Assembly: GCA_054601695.1 (NCBI GenBank)
Contig: BAAHQB010000121.1
Coordinates: forward strand, 372,001-436,000
Direction: 5' to 3'
Length of the DNA: 64,000 nt
Source of the DNA: Amorphochlora amoebiformis
Lineage: Eukaryota; Cercozoa; Chlorarachniophyceae
Below the pieces are notes generated by a model that was not told the DNA's origin, did no database searches, and saw nothing but the letters and a program-made list of their open reading frames with translations. A program made the position numbers and the translations under genes. This document shows positions 13,174 to 57,144 of this stretch, piece after piece; position 1 is the stretch's first letter; each line of letters begins with the position of its first letter.

Positions 13174-14718
13174 TTATATGCACACTATGGGAAATGTCAA
13201 TTGATACAAAAACAATTTATATATATATATATTTTTATATATATACATATATATATATATATGTGTGTATCAAAATTTAAAAGACATACACGTACATAAT
13301 TTATCATTATAAAACACGCATATTTAACAAGATCGCGAATATCTCAATATATATATAGCTCGAAGTTCATGCTTTGCTAATTCATCAACAATTTGAAATT
13401 TGTCTAAATATATTACCACGTAGAGGTCGTCCAGAGGCTGTACCATGTCCGCCCCAGCCATGTGATGGCGAATCACGTCCCAAATTAGCATCAAGCTGCA
13501 CGCAACCAATAAGAAAGCCTGAAGGAACACGTTCATCACGTTCGATTTTGACGTTCGATTTTGGTGTTCGATTTTGATCTTCGAATTTTATGTTCGGTTT
13601 TGATGCTCGACTCTATCAAAAGAATGCTTCTATCCACACTGAGTTCTTGCCACATATAATATTCTCAATTCTATTTTTGTTATTCTTTTATCGTGGAACA
13701 CGTGTGCGGCACGAATTTAGGGAACAAAAATATTCATAAATTTTCCACTGAAAATTGCTGAAAATGAAAGAAAATAACACTCTTTCCCCTATCCTAAGAA
13801 CTTCGATGCATAAGCTGTAATACTCAGGAACATAGGAAAAGAATGGTTAGGAATTGGGCTAGAATCAGGGCTGAGAGTTTGGGGGGGTATAGATTCTGAA
13901 ATGAAGGCTAGGCTTCGAGAAATAGTTTGGGTCGCATTGGGTCAGTGCTAGGTTCGAGCGCAAGGAGACCTGGATAGGCCAGCAGATGAAGCTCATCAAA
14001 ACCCTGTAATAGTCATGGGGGGGGTATCAGCTTGGCTTTCGGGAGCTGGTTTTAGCAGAATTCTCCGTATCCCCCTAAAAAGACGTTTCTTTCCCTCTCC
14101 CACGAATACTACCCATCCCAGAAATTGAACATGGTGAATAATTCTTTGTTTTTCATGTTTAGCACAAGTTAATTCACCCTTTCGCCCATGTGCTGGCCCT
14201 TTCACAGCACGTGACTGAGTAACCATTCTCCGATGTTGCCGTTGCTCTCAACCCAACCTTCGAAATATCCATTTCGTACACGTCCAATCCCACAGCTGTA
14301 AGGAGTCTTGGAACGTTCCGGGCCTTGTAGGGTCTGTCTGCTGTGACCTGGCCCGAAGCCCGATCCCCGTGGCCCTTTCCTGAAGGCAGGGGCGTAGGCG
14401 TCGGAGTCTAGGAGACGAGTGCGGAGGCCATAGGATTATTTTCTCGGCTTAATGTTACGTCTGTGAGATTAGCTCGGAAGTTAATATATTAATTTATCGC
14501 TTAAGACAATTTGATTCATAGTCAACATCATCTAATATATCAAACTTAGATATATGTATATATTAATTTAAAAGAATATATAAATACATATTAGCCAATA
14601 TCCAGTATATTGATCCTAAGATATCTAAAAGGCTCATGAGAGCGATGCTTTGCTTGTCAGGGGTGGCGATGATTTGGATGGGGGAAATAGGAGGGAGGGG
14701 GGAAGAGATACGTAGCAT
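8001..14718 (-). CDS. Membrane protein resembling a stand-alone voltage-sensor domain (S1-S4)
   Basis: Eleven exons in phase give 288 residues: 14718-14588, 14003-13970, 13518-13417, 12927-12894, 12799-12729, 12324-12242, 11741-11705, 11279-11205, 10076-9964, 8619-8544, 8111-8001. The start is the ATG at 14718 (an earlier 5' exon is possible). Hydrophobic segments: about 25-44, S1 45-72 (Asp69), S2 90-109 (Glu102, Arg106), S3 117-139 in the context [11 protein letters not shown] (Asp123), S4 153-172 with Arg163 and Arg167. The acid in S2, the Asp near the start of S3 and the arginines in S4 fit the charge-transfer layout of HVCN1/TMEM266-type and cation-channel sensors (family knowledge). No pore helix is visible. 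The S4 has only two arginines, four residues apart rather than three, so function is uncertain. Residues 173-288 are polar and probably cytosolic. Its start lies only about 26 nt from the proposed start of the J-domain gene on the other strand. An unrelated four-helix membrane protein is the alternative. Confidence 0.62.
8385..8425 (-). pseudogene. Relic of an exon 3' end plus donor
   Basis: The minus strand reads GCCCCATTGCGACGCTGATT followed by GGGTGTG, a diverged copy of the end of exon 8619-8544 (GCCACGTAGTGACGATGACT, then GGGTATA). It lies downstream in the following intron and keeps the D-x-D-W plus GT pattern. Confidence 0.5.
9100..9595 (+). repeat. Purine-rich tract (GA/GGA) in an intron
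   Basis: About 500 nt of almost pure A/G on the plus strand, with G runs, inside the intron between exons 9964 and 8619 of the minus-strand voltage-sensor-like gene, so the transcript would read it as polypyrimidine. No coding signal seen. Confidence 0.8.
10155..10195 (-). pseudogene. Relic of acceptor plus exon 5' end
   Basis: The minus strand contains GAAATTGAGGAAGAGGCCAA, a diverged copy of the first bases of exon 10076-9964 (GAAATAGATGAAGAGGCCGA) with its preceding CTCAGAG-like acceptor changed to ATGAGAA. It sits about 100 nt upstream of the real exon, beyond a (TA)n tract. Confidence 0.6.
10690..10940. other. Non-repetitive intron island
   Basis: Complex sequence with degenerate TTAGGG-like words (gctaggattaggg) inside the intron between exons 11205 and 10076. 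It is open on the minus strand but is not required by the phase chain of the surrounding gene, and I assign no exon. Confidence 0.35.
11510..11650 (+). repeat. A/G-rich intron tract
   Basis: Poly-purine sequence (gagaaaaagagaaa type) in the intron between exons 11705 and 11279 of the minus-strand gene; pyrimidine-rich in the transcript. Confidence 0.7.
11960..12172 (-). pseudogene. Two relics of the 3' end of exon 12324-12242
   Basis: The real exon ends CGATTTGATAAGATATTGGG ... AACGTGCGAACAG followed by GTTAAGAATG. Downstream on the minus strand, 12168-12140 reads GGCTGAAACGTAAGAACGG then TTAAGAATTC, and 11999-11965 reads CGTTTGACAAGATATTATTC. Both are diverged copies of exon-end sequence, separated by (TA)n DNA. 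Confidence 0.6.
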
Positions 14719-14744
14719 ACGAGGAGAAAAACGGGGGAAGAGGA

Positions 14745-23254
<8,510 letters not shown>

Positions 23255-23490
23255 ACCCAAGCATATTTACATATGTATTACATATATATATATATATGTA
23301 TATATATGTATATGTATATATATATATGTATTTGTACATGTATAATATTACACACAGATATATACATGTACGTATATACACATATATATATATATATATA
23401 TTTGTGTGTGTACATATTCGAATATGTATTATGCGTTATTCATATGTATATATGTATATATATATACATATATATATATATATGAATTTA

Positions 23491-23536
<46 letters not shown>

Positions 23537-23605
23537 CACATATCATACTTAAGTACTGCCTATATATATGTATATATAATATACAATATAACTCTATCAT
23601 GTATA

Positions 23606-23705
23606 CCCTAACCCTAACCCCAGCCCTAACCTTAACTCTAACCTAAGCCAAACTCTAACCATAACCTAAACCCTAACCCTAACCTAAACCCTAACCCTCA
23701 CCCTA
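23606..23705 (+). repeat. Degenerate CCCTAA telomere-type repeat
   Basis: About 14 CCCTAA-like units with many substitutions (CCTTAA, CTCTAA, CCATAA). It ends near tctcgccttag, which could serve as a 3' splice site, but I see no supported exon after it. Confidence 0.8.
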
Positions 23706-23737
23706 GCTCTCGCCTTAGTTTCTATGATATGATGTCC

Positions 23738-23769
<32 letters not shown>

Positions 23770-23806
23770 CATATTTATGTATATATATATATATTATATA
23801 TATATA

Positions 23807-23873
<67 letters not shown>

Positions 23874-24214
23874 GTATATGTAAATATATTTTCATAAAAA
23901 GTGTGCATATGTAATGTATAAATATATAATATATTTTTACATGCTTATTATATAATATACTTTATGTAATTTTCTATGTATATATATATCAATATATGTA
24001 TATATGTATATATATATGTATATATATATATATTTATAAAATTGTATATTACAATCAATTTAATCATATACATATATATATATATATACGTATTATATAT
24101 ATATATATATATATGTATGTATATAAATATACGTATATGCTACACACCCATGTAAATTCTATCCTAATCTTAACTCCCTAACCCTAATCCATATTCTAAC
24201 CATAACCCTAATGA

Positions 24215-24545
24215 AAATAAGCGAAAGAGAGTGAGAAAAAGAGAAAGAGAGAGAGAGAGATAATGGAAAGAGAGAGAGATAAATGAGAGAGAGAGATAAG
24301 TGAGAGATGGAGAGACAGAGAGGGAATCACAACTTAGGTTAGATAGACAGAGAGTTGTGGAGAGAGGTAGAGATACAAGACAGAGAAAAATGGAGATAGA
24401 GAGGCCGGGGGGGGGGGGGAGAGTGAAGAGAGAGAAAAAATAAGAGAGAAGGTTTGAGAGAGAGTTGAGAGAGAGAGAGGATTTGAGAGAGAGAGAGAGG
24501 GGATTTGAGAGAGAGAGAGAGGATTTGAGAGAGAGAGAGAGAAGT
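24215..24545 (+). repeat. GA-rich microsatellite
   Basis: GAGAGA blocks with interspersed gatttgagagagagag units at 24478-24540 (four near-identical units of about 20 nt). No coding content accepted. Confidence 0.75.
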
Positions 24546-24698
24546 CATCTACCGTTTCTCGTAACGAGTACCCTAACGTGTAACTCTTGTCGTTGGTATT
24601 CCCATTTTCCGTTCGTATTCCCATTTTTCGTTGGTATTCCCATTTTTCGTTGGTATTCACATTTTTTCGTTGGTATTCACATATCTTTTGTTGTTTAG

Positions 24699-25121
24699 AT
24701 GGGCTAGTTTGAATGGCTTGGAGCTAAGGGTGATGTATATAATATATATACATATGTGTATGTATGTATGTATGTATGTATTATGTATAAATTTGTGTGT
24801 GTGTGTTTTGTTTTAAGTATATACATATGTATTATATACATCATATGAATATGATGTATATATACACATGTGTGTATGTATGTATGTATGTATTATGTAT
24901 AATTTTTGTGTGTGTGTGTTTTTTAAGTATATACATATGTATTATATACATCATATGAATATGCATGTTATTAATCATAGGGAAAAACATATATCTCTAC
25001 ATAATAAAGATAACTATTATATATATATATATATATATATACATATATACATGTAAAGATTTATAAATATTTGAATATATAATGTGTACATATATATATA
25101 TATATTTATATATCTATATAA

Positions 25122-25152
<31 letters not shown>

Positions 25153-25270
25153 TACTGTATATATACCTACATGTACATAGGTCTATATTCCCTCCCCATC
25201 CAACCCATTCACAACGGTAACCTGCTCAAAAACTATACATACAGTTATATATATATATATATATAAATAC

Positions 25271-25318
<48 letters not shown>

Positions 25319-25824
25319 ATGTATAATATATGTATGTAACTGTACATGTATGTAATGTACGTACTCATGTGTATATGTATAGGTGTAACTCATGCACATA
25401 TTATGTATATGTGCATACTTATATGCATACATAATCTAATCCGAGGCAGACAGAGAGAGAGAGAGTCAGAGAGAGAGAGAGAGATTCAGAGAGAGGGAGA
25501 GAGAGAGAGAGAATAGAAGGGTGCTCTCTCTCTCACATCTCATCTCCCTCTCTCTCATCTCATCTCCCTCTCTCTCATCTCCCTTTCTCATCTCGCTCTC
25601 TCTCCTCTCTCTATTATCTCTCTCACCACTCTCTCGCTCTCTCCTCTCTCTCTCTCTCTCTCATCTCCCTCTCTCATCTCTCTCTCTCATCTCTCTCTCT
25701 CTCATCTCTCTCTCTCTTATCTCCATCTCTCTCTTGTCTCCCTCTCTCTCATAACCCGCTCTCTCTTATCTCCCTCTCTCTCATTACCCTTTCATCTCCC
25801 TCTCTCTCTCTCTCTCTTCTCTCT

Positions 25825-25868
<44 letters not shown>

Positions 25869-25938
25869 TCTCTCTCTCTCTTCTCTCTCTCTCTTCTCTC
25901 TCTCTCTTCTCTCTCTTCTCTCTCTCTCTCCTCTCTCT

Positions 25939-25980
<42 letters not shown>

Positions 25981-26197
25981 TCTCTCTCTCTTCTCTCTCT
26001 CTCTCTCTCTTTTCCATCCTCCCTATTCTGATCCTTCGCCTCTCTCTCTTCTCTCGTCTTTCTCTTCTCTTTCCTCTATATGTACACCCTAAACATACAG
26101 CATATAAATATATCTTCGAGAATGTTACATATATATATATACATATATATGTATATATATATCATATATATATATACATATATATGTATATATATAT

Positions 26198-26228
<31 letters not shown>

Positions 26229-27273
26229 GTACCCTATACATACAACATATAAACATGTTTACATATGTAGATGTATTCTCTCTCTCTCTCTCTCATTCGT
26301 TAGATTCTCTCAATTTTCTCTCAGATATGAGAGAGAGAGAGAGAGAAGAGAGAGAGAGATATGGGAGATAAATACAGAGAAATAGGGTTAGGGTTAGGGT
26401 TAAGGAAATAGGCTTAGGGTTAGAGTTAAGTTTTAGCAAATGGGGTAAGGGTTAGGGTTCAGATATGCATAGGGTTAGGGTTAAGCAAATGAGGGTTAGG
26501 GTTAGGAAAATGGTTAGGGTTAGGGTTAGGGTTAGGTTAAAGCAAGTAGGGTTAGGATTAAGGTTAGAGGTCAAGCTAAGGGTTAAGGTTAGGGTTAAGC
26601 AGGTAGTGTCAGGATTAAGGTTAGAGTTCAAGCTAAGGGTTAAGGTTAGGGGGTAAGAATTAGGGTTATGGGGGTTAGGGTTGGGGTTAAGCAAGTAGGG
26701 TTGGAATACATGTATAATTACACATACATATATATAATATATATACATATATACACACACACATATGTTCATATTCTGTTCCAACGTGCAGAAACACAGA
26801 CCAAGATAATCCCATATTCTAACCCTAACCCTAACCCTAACCCTAACCCTAACCCTAACCCTAACCCTAACCCTAACCCTAACCCTAACTCTAACCCAAA
26901 CCTATCCCCTCAGGAAACTGTTGAAGTCAATCTATCGCATCATAGCAGACACAGAGATATCCCACCCTTACCCTTCTCCACGATTGCATTCCGTAAACCC
27001 CAATGGTCGAAACTAGAGCCGAGAACAGTGTCTCCACCTTGTTCGGGTATCATGTGTCTCGTAACCTGTTGAAAATATGTTACGTGAATGTCTTGTTACA
27101 TGACACGTGTATGTGCTATGTAGCATGATATGTTACATGTTATGTATTATTACATGTTACATGTTATGTATTATTACATGGTAGGTGTATGTAGTATGAC
27201 ATGTTTATGTTGTTTTTGTTGCGTGATAATACCTCGCGGTATATAAACATATATAAATATACACATATGTGCA

Positions 27274-27305
<32 letters not shown>

Positions 27306-27321
27306 CTGTATGTATTCATCT

Positions 27322-27363
<42 letters not shown>

Positions 27364-27379
27364 TAATATGTATATATAA

Positions 27380-27410
<31 letters not shown>

Positions 27411-27564
27411 GATTATGAGAATCTCCAGGGAGGATTGAAGGGAAGGGATGAGCACAGGCCAGTGGCTCCTGCCTCGCCCATTATAGCCTTCTTAGGAGTT
27501 AGTGATATGAACCCGGACACATACACGTAGATATGTTAAACAGTTTTGTATTTTTAGCTTATAA
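24699..27564 (+). CDS. Unrecognised gene, 3' part
   Basis: Five candidate exons with agreeing phases: 24699-24729, 25181-25216, 26914-27046, 27433-27526 and a 7-nt last exon 27558-27564 ending in TAA; about 99 residues. Readable pieces are [53 protein letters not shown] and [18 protein letters not shown] do not recognise the family. The long exon at 26914 is the best supported, with its acceptor in cctatcccctcag straight after a CCCTAA array. The acceptor at 27433 was chosen to keep phase. The 5' end is not found. The intron before 26914 is 1.7 kb of GA, CT, TTAGGG and CCCTAA repeats. Confidence 0.45.
25440..26065. repeat. GA block followed by a long CT microsatellite
   Basis: GA repeats at 25453-25515 followed by about 550 nt of CTCTCT with CATCTC and TTCTCT variants. 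It lies in the intron between exons 25216 and 26914 of the unrecognised plus-strand gene, so the transcript is pyrimidine-rich; the opposite strand gives spurious RERERE frames. Confidence 0.85.
26385..26705 (-). repeat. TTAGGG-type interstitial telomeric repeat
   Basis: Degenerate GGGTTA units on the plus strand (about 30), interrupted by aagcaa and aagcaggtag words. It faces a clean CCCTAA array at 26818 in the same intron, so the two can pair as an inverted repeat with about 110 nt between them. Confidence 0.85.
26818..26913 (+). repeat. CCCTAA repeat abutting the acceptor of exon 26914
   Basis: About 12 nearly perfect CCCTAA units, then ctctaacccaaacctatccc and ctcag. Sense orientation to the plus-strand gene. 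Confidence 0.85.
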
Positions 27565-28204
<640 letters not shown>

Positions 28205-29035
28205 TCACATCAACTTAGGAGGATTTTTGAGAACTTGCTTGACCCCATCCCAGATAGAGTTGCTGCTCTCGTCGTACTTGATCGCGAAAGGACTGCAGCC
28301 TAGTCTTTTGGTGTCCTTGCTCGCCTCCTTGGGAGGGATATGACTGCGCTTCGTGTTGACTTTTTTAATTATCTGCGTGAGGCAGTGCCGAATCATCTCC
28401 TGTTGGCTTGCCTGGATCTCCGAGCTCTGGGGCGGTGTGATTGTCCGCTTGGAGATCGAGACCGGAACTTTCCACTTCTCCCAGATGGTTTTCTTCTCGT
28501 ATTTAAATATTCCCCATGGCTCGTCTTTAACTGTGTAGAACTCTAGGCAGGCTACCCCTAGGAATAACAAAAGGAAACGTGGTCAGAAATTGGTCAGAAA
28601 TTGATCATGAGGCCTCTCTTTCTTTCTACCCGAGCCAAGTTGCGAAACCCTTAGCCTCAACCCGATCATTTCCCATATATATTTTGATTCTAGCTCATAA
28701 CTCCGTTCAATTCTTCCAACTAAATTATCCCAACCTGAATTCTAAATAATTCTCATGGTGATAGCGGATGCACATACGCAACCTGTTTTCGTCTTGCCTT
28801 CATCCATCTTTCTCAGGAAGCTACGTATCCCCTCGAACACCAACTTATCCACTTCTTTGTTTTCGCTCACCGCGTACGACACCTCGAATATATCCATCTC
28901 CCTTTCCCTCGGGCAGCACTTTGAGTAGAGCGAACGATTGAATATTATCGTGTGAAACACTCCCTGGAGAATCGCCTCCAATGCCCCCGTCCCCTGCACT
29001 TCAATAGCAGGCAAAACGAAAACCTCGAAGTTCAT
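28205..29035 (-). CDS. ATG101: Autophagy-related protein 101
   Basis: Two exons, 29035-28783 and 28557-28205, joined in phase 1 (ACAG/GTTGCG donor, TTCCTAG acceptor), give 201 residues; human ATG101 has 218. ATG101 is a HORMA-fold subunit of the ATG1/ULK kinase complex that binds ATG13 at autophagosome initiation. Seen: start MNFEVFVLPAIEVQG (family EVLEVSVEGRQVEE), EAILQGVFHTIIFNRS (family MLAVLHTVLLHRSTG), DIFEVSYAVSENKEVDK, then after the intron VACLEFYTVKDEPWG. Trp99 and Phe102 in EPWGIFKYEKKTIWEKW are placed where the family has its WF finger, which recruits downstream factors. It ends KQVLKNPPKLM. The intron is compact (225 nt) and free of TA repeats, unlike neighbours. The start shares a 505-nt head-to-head spacer with the ribosomal protein L11 gene. 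Confidence 0.88.
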
Positions 29036-29540
29036 CTTTAAAGGCTGGAAACCCAGCAATCGGCACTCGAAAAGTCTTGTCTGCGAAGGGCGCCTCTCCT
29101 TTTCTTCGGAACCCAATCTCGTCAGCCGCGTTTTTTCCTTCTTCGGGACCCAAAGAAATTTCTCATCGACATATCAGTGTTCGGATAACTCAATAATATT
29201 ATCGAAAGATATCCTTTTCGTTAGCGGGACAGGCGTGGGACACTTTAAATGTTTTTGAATTTGTCGGCGACCACCGGCATTTTTTGGGTGCGTGTGAGGT
29301 ACTGCTGGGGGTGTGGACCAATGGAGGGAAGGGACTCCTCTGGGGATCCTGAACGTTTAGATAGATTTGAGATGATTTTGAATTAATTCCTCGGTCCGAA
29401 TGTTCAACCTGGGAGACTTGGATTCTGGCGAGAACCCATACATTTTTCACATGGCATGACTGGTTCCACCCTTTTTCCTCAGGCCACAAAAAGTCCGACT
29501 TCTCCACTCCAGGCAAAGCCCAAAAATACAAAAACATAGT
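29036..29540. promoter_or_regulatory. Head-to-head spacer of ATG101 and the L11 gene
   Basis: 505 nt of non-repetitive sequence between two divergent starts, so both 5' untranslated regions and promoters should lie here. No TATA box or known motif recognised. An open frame on the minus strand (29199-29558) overlaps the L11 start and resembles nothing. Confidence 0.45.
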
Positions 29541-33710
<4,170 letters not shown>

Positions 33711-34166
33711 GGAATAGGAAAATTGAGATAATTTCGCAGACGTAAAAGATTTGGCCTCCGGAAAGCAACCCCAGGGCGAGACGACAAACCTAACTTTAGT
33801 GGAAAAAGAAACAGAAGGAATTATCTTCGGTTGGAGAAAGGGAGGGAGTGGGATTTCTTGTCGGCACGTGTCCCTGTCCGAGATGCAAAAATTATGGATG
33901 TCTAGTAGCTGATTCTAACCAACATATGTGTTACCCTTTTTTTAAGAGCTAGTGTCTGTCGTAGAACTCACGCGCAGTCGTGGAAGTTTGTACAAATCAG
34001 GTGGCAGGGAACCTTGTTACTGATATCGAAGTAGCACTATTATTATTATTATGTTATTATTATGTCGACTATTCGCATCTACGTTTTCATGCATCTGATG
34101 ATATACCGTGTTCTGTCGTATATATATTTGTATATATATATATATATATATATATGACATATATAT

Positions 34167-34203
<37 letters not shown>

Positions 34204-35582
34204 AATAGATAAATACACACACATACACATGTATATACTGTATATATATATATGAATCCGGATCATCGGGTTATATATTTACTCACTAGAGATACTATAC
34301 AGACATACTACTAGTACTAGTATTATTGTTACCCTGAGGTCCTGTTTCTAGTGTTTGCTAAAGTGACACTTTAAAATGTCAACTGGACTTTCAACTAGTT
34401 TAAGGCTCATAATCCTAGTAATTCATGTACTTAATATAGTAACAATAACAATCAATACTGCGTGATATCAGCCTGGATATCGGATAAATTTAAAAATATT
34501 CAAGTTTCAGTACCGAAACTGCGTATCTACCCGCTGACTTACTGAGAGTCTGAGACTTATGAAGACAATCAGTCAAGATTGCGGAAAATCCTTTCAACCA
34601 AGGAAATGGAAAACGGTATGATTATCTGTACTGATGTGAAGTTGTATTTATGTAGTACAGACTTCGTGAAATTCAAAGTCATCACCGACTAAAGGGCAAC
34701 TTGCTGACGTTTTCAAAGGAATCAACCCTATTGTATTTCGAACACAATAACGAGACAATACTATAGTCTATGATTGTCCACATAATCCGTGCAAACATAT
34801 TATTGATACACCAATACCTAGAATACGTGCATACGTACTAACCTTATACGTACGCACCAACATGCGCACATGCGTACTACCATACTTACTCGCATACGTA
34901 TCAAACATACGCACTGTGCGCACACTGTTGAACATGACAACACGCGTACGTACACACCATACGTACGTACCTAACATACTACTTACGTATCTTACGAGTC
35001 ACGACGACTACGTTCTATAGAGTTTCCATCCAGTGTGTTTACATTGGGTGGGAGATTCACAATAATGCATACACAATAAATCTACTCACTCAATCTGTGG
35101 ACATCAGAGTCGATCGCGTGCTCATGCAGTCACAATGATCAGACCCGAATATCAGTGCATATCACTTACTGGGATTAGATACATTTGTATACGCTAGCCT
35201 ACAGATCTATCATCATACATACCACAAGATACTGCATATCACATCTGGGCACCCGGCAGGGCTTCGACAGTCCCTCAGACTAGTCAGATTATTATCTGGA
35301 TTACAAGGCACATCTAGATGCGAGATATACACTTGATAGAGGTCATTCTAATCAAGGGGCTAACAGTTTGACTCTCTCTCTCGATTCAACATGTTATCAA
35401 CCAGATCAATCGCGATCGGATTTATGCATAATTCACTAATATTTTATTGATTTATAATTTGGAATTACATCATCTCGCTTCAGCCTCTGATATCTCGATA
35501 TCGACATGAGTTGACTCTGATATCTCGAATATCGACATGAGTTGACACTGAGTCCCCATGAGTGACTTTGTCAACGCGCGTG
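33711..35582. other. Tail-to-tail spacer between the L11 and GT61-like genes
   Basis: About 1.9 kb. Apart from short (TA)n at 34125-34250 it is complex. CTAG clusters occur at 33900, 33950, 34285-34425 (six in 150 nt), 35196, 35278 and 35313. At 34795-34975 a TACGTACGCAC-type degenerate repeat gives an open frame that I reject as a gene. At 35490-35540 the phrase tctgatatctcgatatcgac is tandemly repeated. No gene seen. Confidence 0.55.
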
Positions 35583-54505
<18,923 letters not shown>

Positions 54506-54523
54506 GCCTGAGCGATTAAATAC

Positions 54524-54593
<70 letters not shown>

Positions 54594-55344
54594 ATACACA
54601 TATATATATATGCAGATATCTGCATATATGTATGGCTTTAGTAAGTTTCGAAATATTATTCTTAAACGTACAAATGTGCACATGCATGTAACATATGTAG
54701 TATATGTCTATTTTGTGACAAATACAATCGAACAGTTTCTCTTCTCTCGCGTCTCCTACTCATTCTCTCCTCTCTCGTCTCCTACTCATTTCTCTCCTCT
54801 CTCTTCTCCTACTCATTCTCTCCTCTCTCGTCTCCTACTCTCCCCCAAGCTCTCGCTCCGGCTCTCCCTTTCTGGCCCGCTCCCGTTTCGAGAGTTTAAC
54901 AAATTTCCAACCACTTGAAAACATTTCCAACCACTTGAGAAAACATTTCCCCTGTATCCCCCTACGCTCTACTTCCCCCTTCAGTCAAAATATTGCCCAA
55001 CCATGCAGATCGAGACTCATTTTGTTGGGAGTGAGTCGATGTGAAATTACGCGATCTCTTGTTGGAAGCTTGCCACGTGTCGAACTATCATGACGCGTGA
55101 CGTTTGTTCGTGACATTGGACGGACATGAGAATGACTATTAGAAGCTCTTATGTCAGGAGAGCTAAACATGGAATGTCATGGATGCTAGGAACGGTCTGG
55201 AATGCCCAATACATTAATTAGTATAATATATTGTATATGTATGCATAAATTTTATACATTATAATGTATTGTATATGTATATGTAAAGTTTTTGTATGCA
55301 TTTGTGCAGTAAAATTTGCATGCAACTTACAAGCCTCTCTCAAA
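54506..55344. promoter_or_regulatory. Region upstream of the GT61-like gene
   Basis: Contains (TA)n at 54525-54590, a CT-rich tandem block at about 54735-54850 (four units like tctcctctctcgtctcctac), and complex sequence to 55200. It should hold the GT61-like promoter and, if the plus ORF at 55345 is real, a head-to-head partner promoter. No specific element recognised. Confidence 0.35.
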
Positions 55345-55638
55345 ATGTACACCTACTTATCACCCCAAACCCACCACACGCTCAGGAATCCGAGGGCAAC
55401 TCATAAGGTCTTCCCCTCGAACCACAGCTTGACTGTGCCCATATCAGACTCGGAAAGATATCATTCAACTGTATTATATATTTTCGCTCGATTTGAGCCA
55501 CACTTTCAAAAAATGTTTGAATCTTGGAGATACCTTGATATCTCAAGACCAGACACGATCGAATCTGACCTGGTCCTACCTCTGTCTGCCTTGCGTAAGT
55601 TTAACCCTAAGAATGCACACAAACGCTCATGCTACTAG
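55345..55638 (+). CDS. Doubtful ORF, 97 codons
   Basis: ATG at 55345 opens a frame of mixed composition without repeats (FARFEPHFQKMFESWRYLD). No family recognised and no splice partners found. The only support is context: CTAG-rich sequence of the kind seen in the tail-to-tail spacers starts directly after its stop (tactagtctagctagtg), and a plus-strand gene here would restore the alternating gene order. It may be a last exon or noncoding. Confidence 0.25.
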   Translation: MYTYLSPQTHHTLRNPRATHKVFPSNHSLTVPISDSERYHSTVLYIFARFEPHFQKMFESWRYLDISRPDTIESDLVLPLSALRKFNPKNAHKRSCY

Positions 55639-55830
55639 TCTAGCTAGTGATTACGACGTGATTAAGTTCAAATTTTATGTAACATTGAGTTCGTATCATG
55701 GTGGTATGACCCGGTCGGATGGGATGGGGGGGATAACGATTGATGGCTCGATCTAACAGCTTTTAGATGAAATTAGTTAATCGTTGGCACGGTAACATGC
55801 AGATGGTCGAAACCTGGTTCGAAACATCTG

Positions 55831-55902
<72 letters not shown>

Positions 55903-56324
55903 AATACCATTGTAGATATATGTATATATCATGATATATTTATACTCATTAATTATATAAGACTATTGTGTTTACATGATCTGGACAATATCTTGAATTA
56001 TTACTATTTTCTAATGACATCATCAATGGAGATCGCTAGATCCAGATCATTAACTTCAGATATTCATAATTAATTCTAGATTGTAACTTGGCAGAGAGTA
56101 ACGCTAATTATGAATCATTGTGCTTTAAATTCAGCGGCGTAACTATCAGGCAAGGTACGGATTGACAGCTATTTAACTATTGACTTCAGATCATGGAACC
56201 TGCATGTCATGGGGTCTTATTAGGGAACGCACACATGTATAATACACACACATACACACACGTACATATTTATGTATATATAGACCATATATATAATATA
56301 CATATAGCTAAATTATATACACAT

Positions 56325-56413
<89 letters not shown>

Positions 56414-56614
56414 GTATATATATATTATATATATATATATATAAACTCTACGTGCATACAATATATTATATGTATATATATATATATATATATAATATAT
56501 ATATATATATATTATATACGAATGTATATGTATGCGTTGTGTGTAGGTATATAAAATTTACAACATGTGATATATACATTATATGTATATATATATGCAT
56601 ATTATATGTAAATA

Positions 56615-56646
<32 letters not shown>

Positions 56647-56806
56647 ATTAAATATATATATATAACCATATAATATATATGTATATATATATATATTATA
56701 CATCTAATATAATATTTACAAATATATATATACATATATATATATAATAATATATATATATATATAAATGTAAGTATATATATAATGTAAAGGTACACAA
56801 ATGCAC

Positions 56807-56858
<52 letters not shown>

Positions 56859-57076
56859 GTGTGTACATAGAAATACATATATATATATATATATGTGTGT
56901 GTGTATAATATATAATATGGTATATTCGTACAAACATGCCTATATTTACATATATTATACATAACATGTACGTCATATATAACATATATATATATATATA
57001 TACATTTAGAATATACATGTAAAATATTGATGTAAACATTTCATATGAGATGTGAAACGAAATCTATCGTCATATA

Positions 57077-57144
<68 letters not shown>

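Larger units (their letters stand above)
23255..24698. other. Spacer between the J-domain gene and the next plus-strand gene
   Basis: Contains (TA)n, a degenerate CCCTAA block at 23606-23705, another short one at 24164-24212, GA repeats at 24215-24545 and a tandem ttcccattttccgttggta-like block at about 24590-24680. A first exon of the next gene probably lies here but I could not place it. Confidence 0.5.

Noticed and set aside
13996-14226. 76-codon minus-strand ORF ([13 protein letters not shown]...)
   Set aside because: Only its far end (the exon 14003-13970 border) is used by the phase-consistent gene; the rest reads as intron.
26668-27072. PNPNPN-containing plus-strand ORF
   Set aside because: The start is a translation of CCCTAA repeats; only the part from 26914 on is accepted as an exon.
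34768-34977. 69-codon minus-strand ORF in the L11/GT61-like spacer
   Set aside because: Derived from a TACGTACGCAC-type degenerate repeat; no splice partners.
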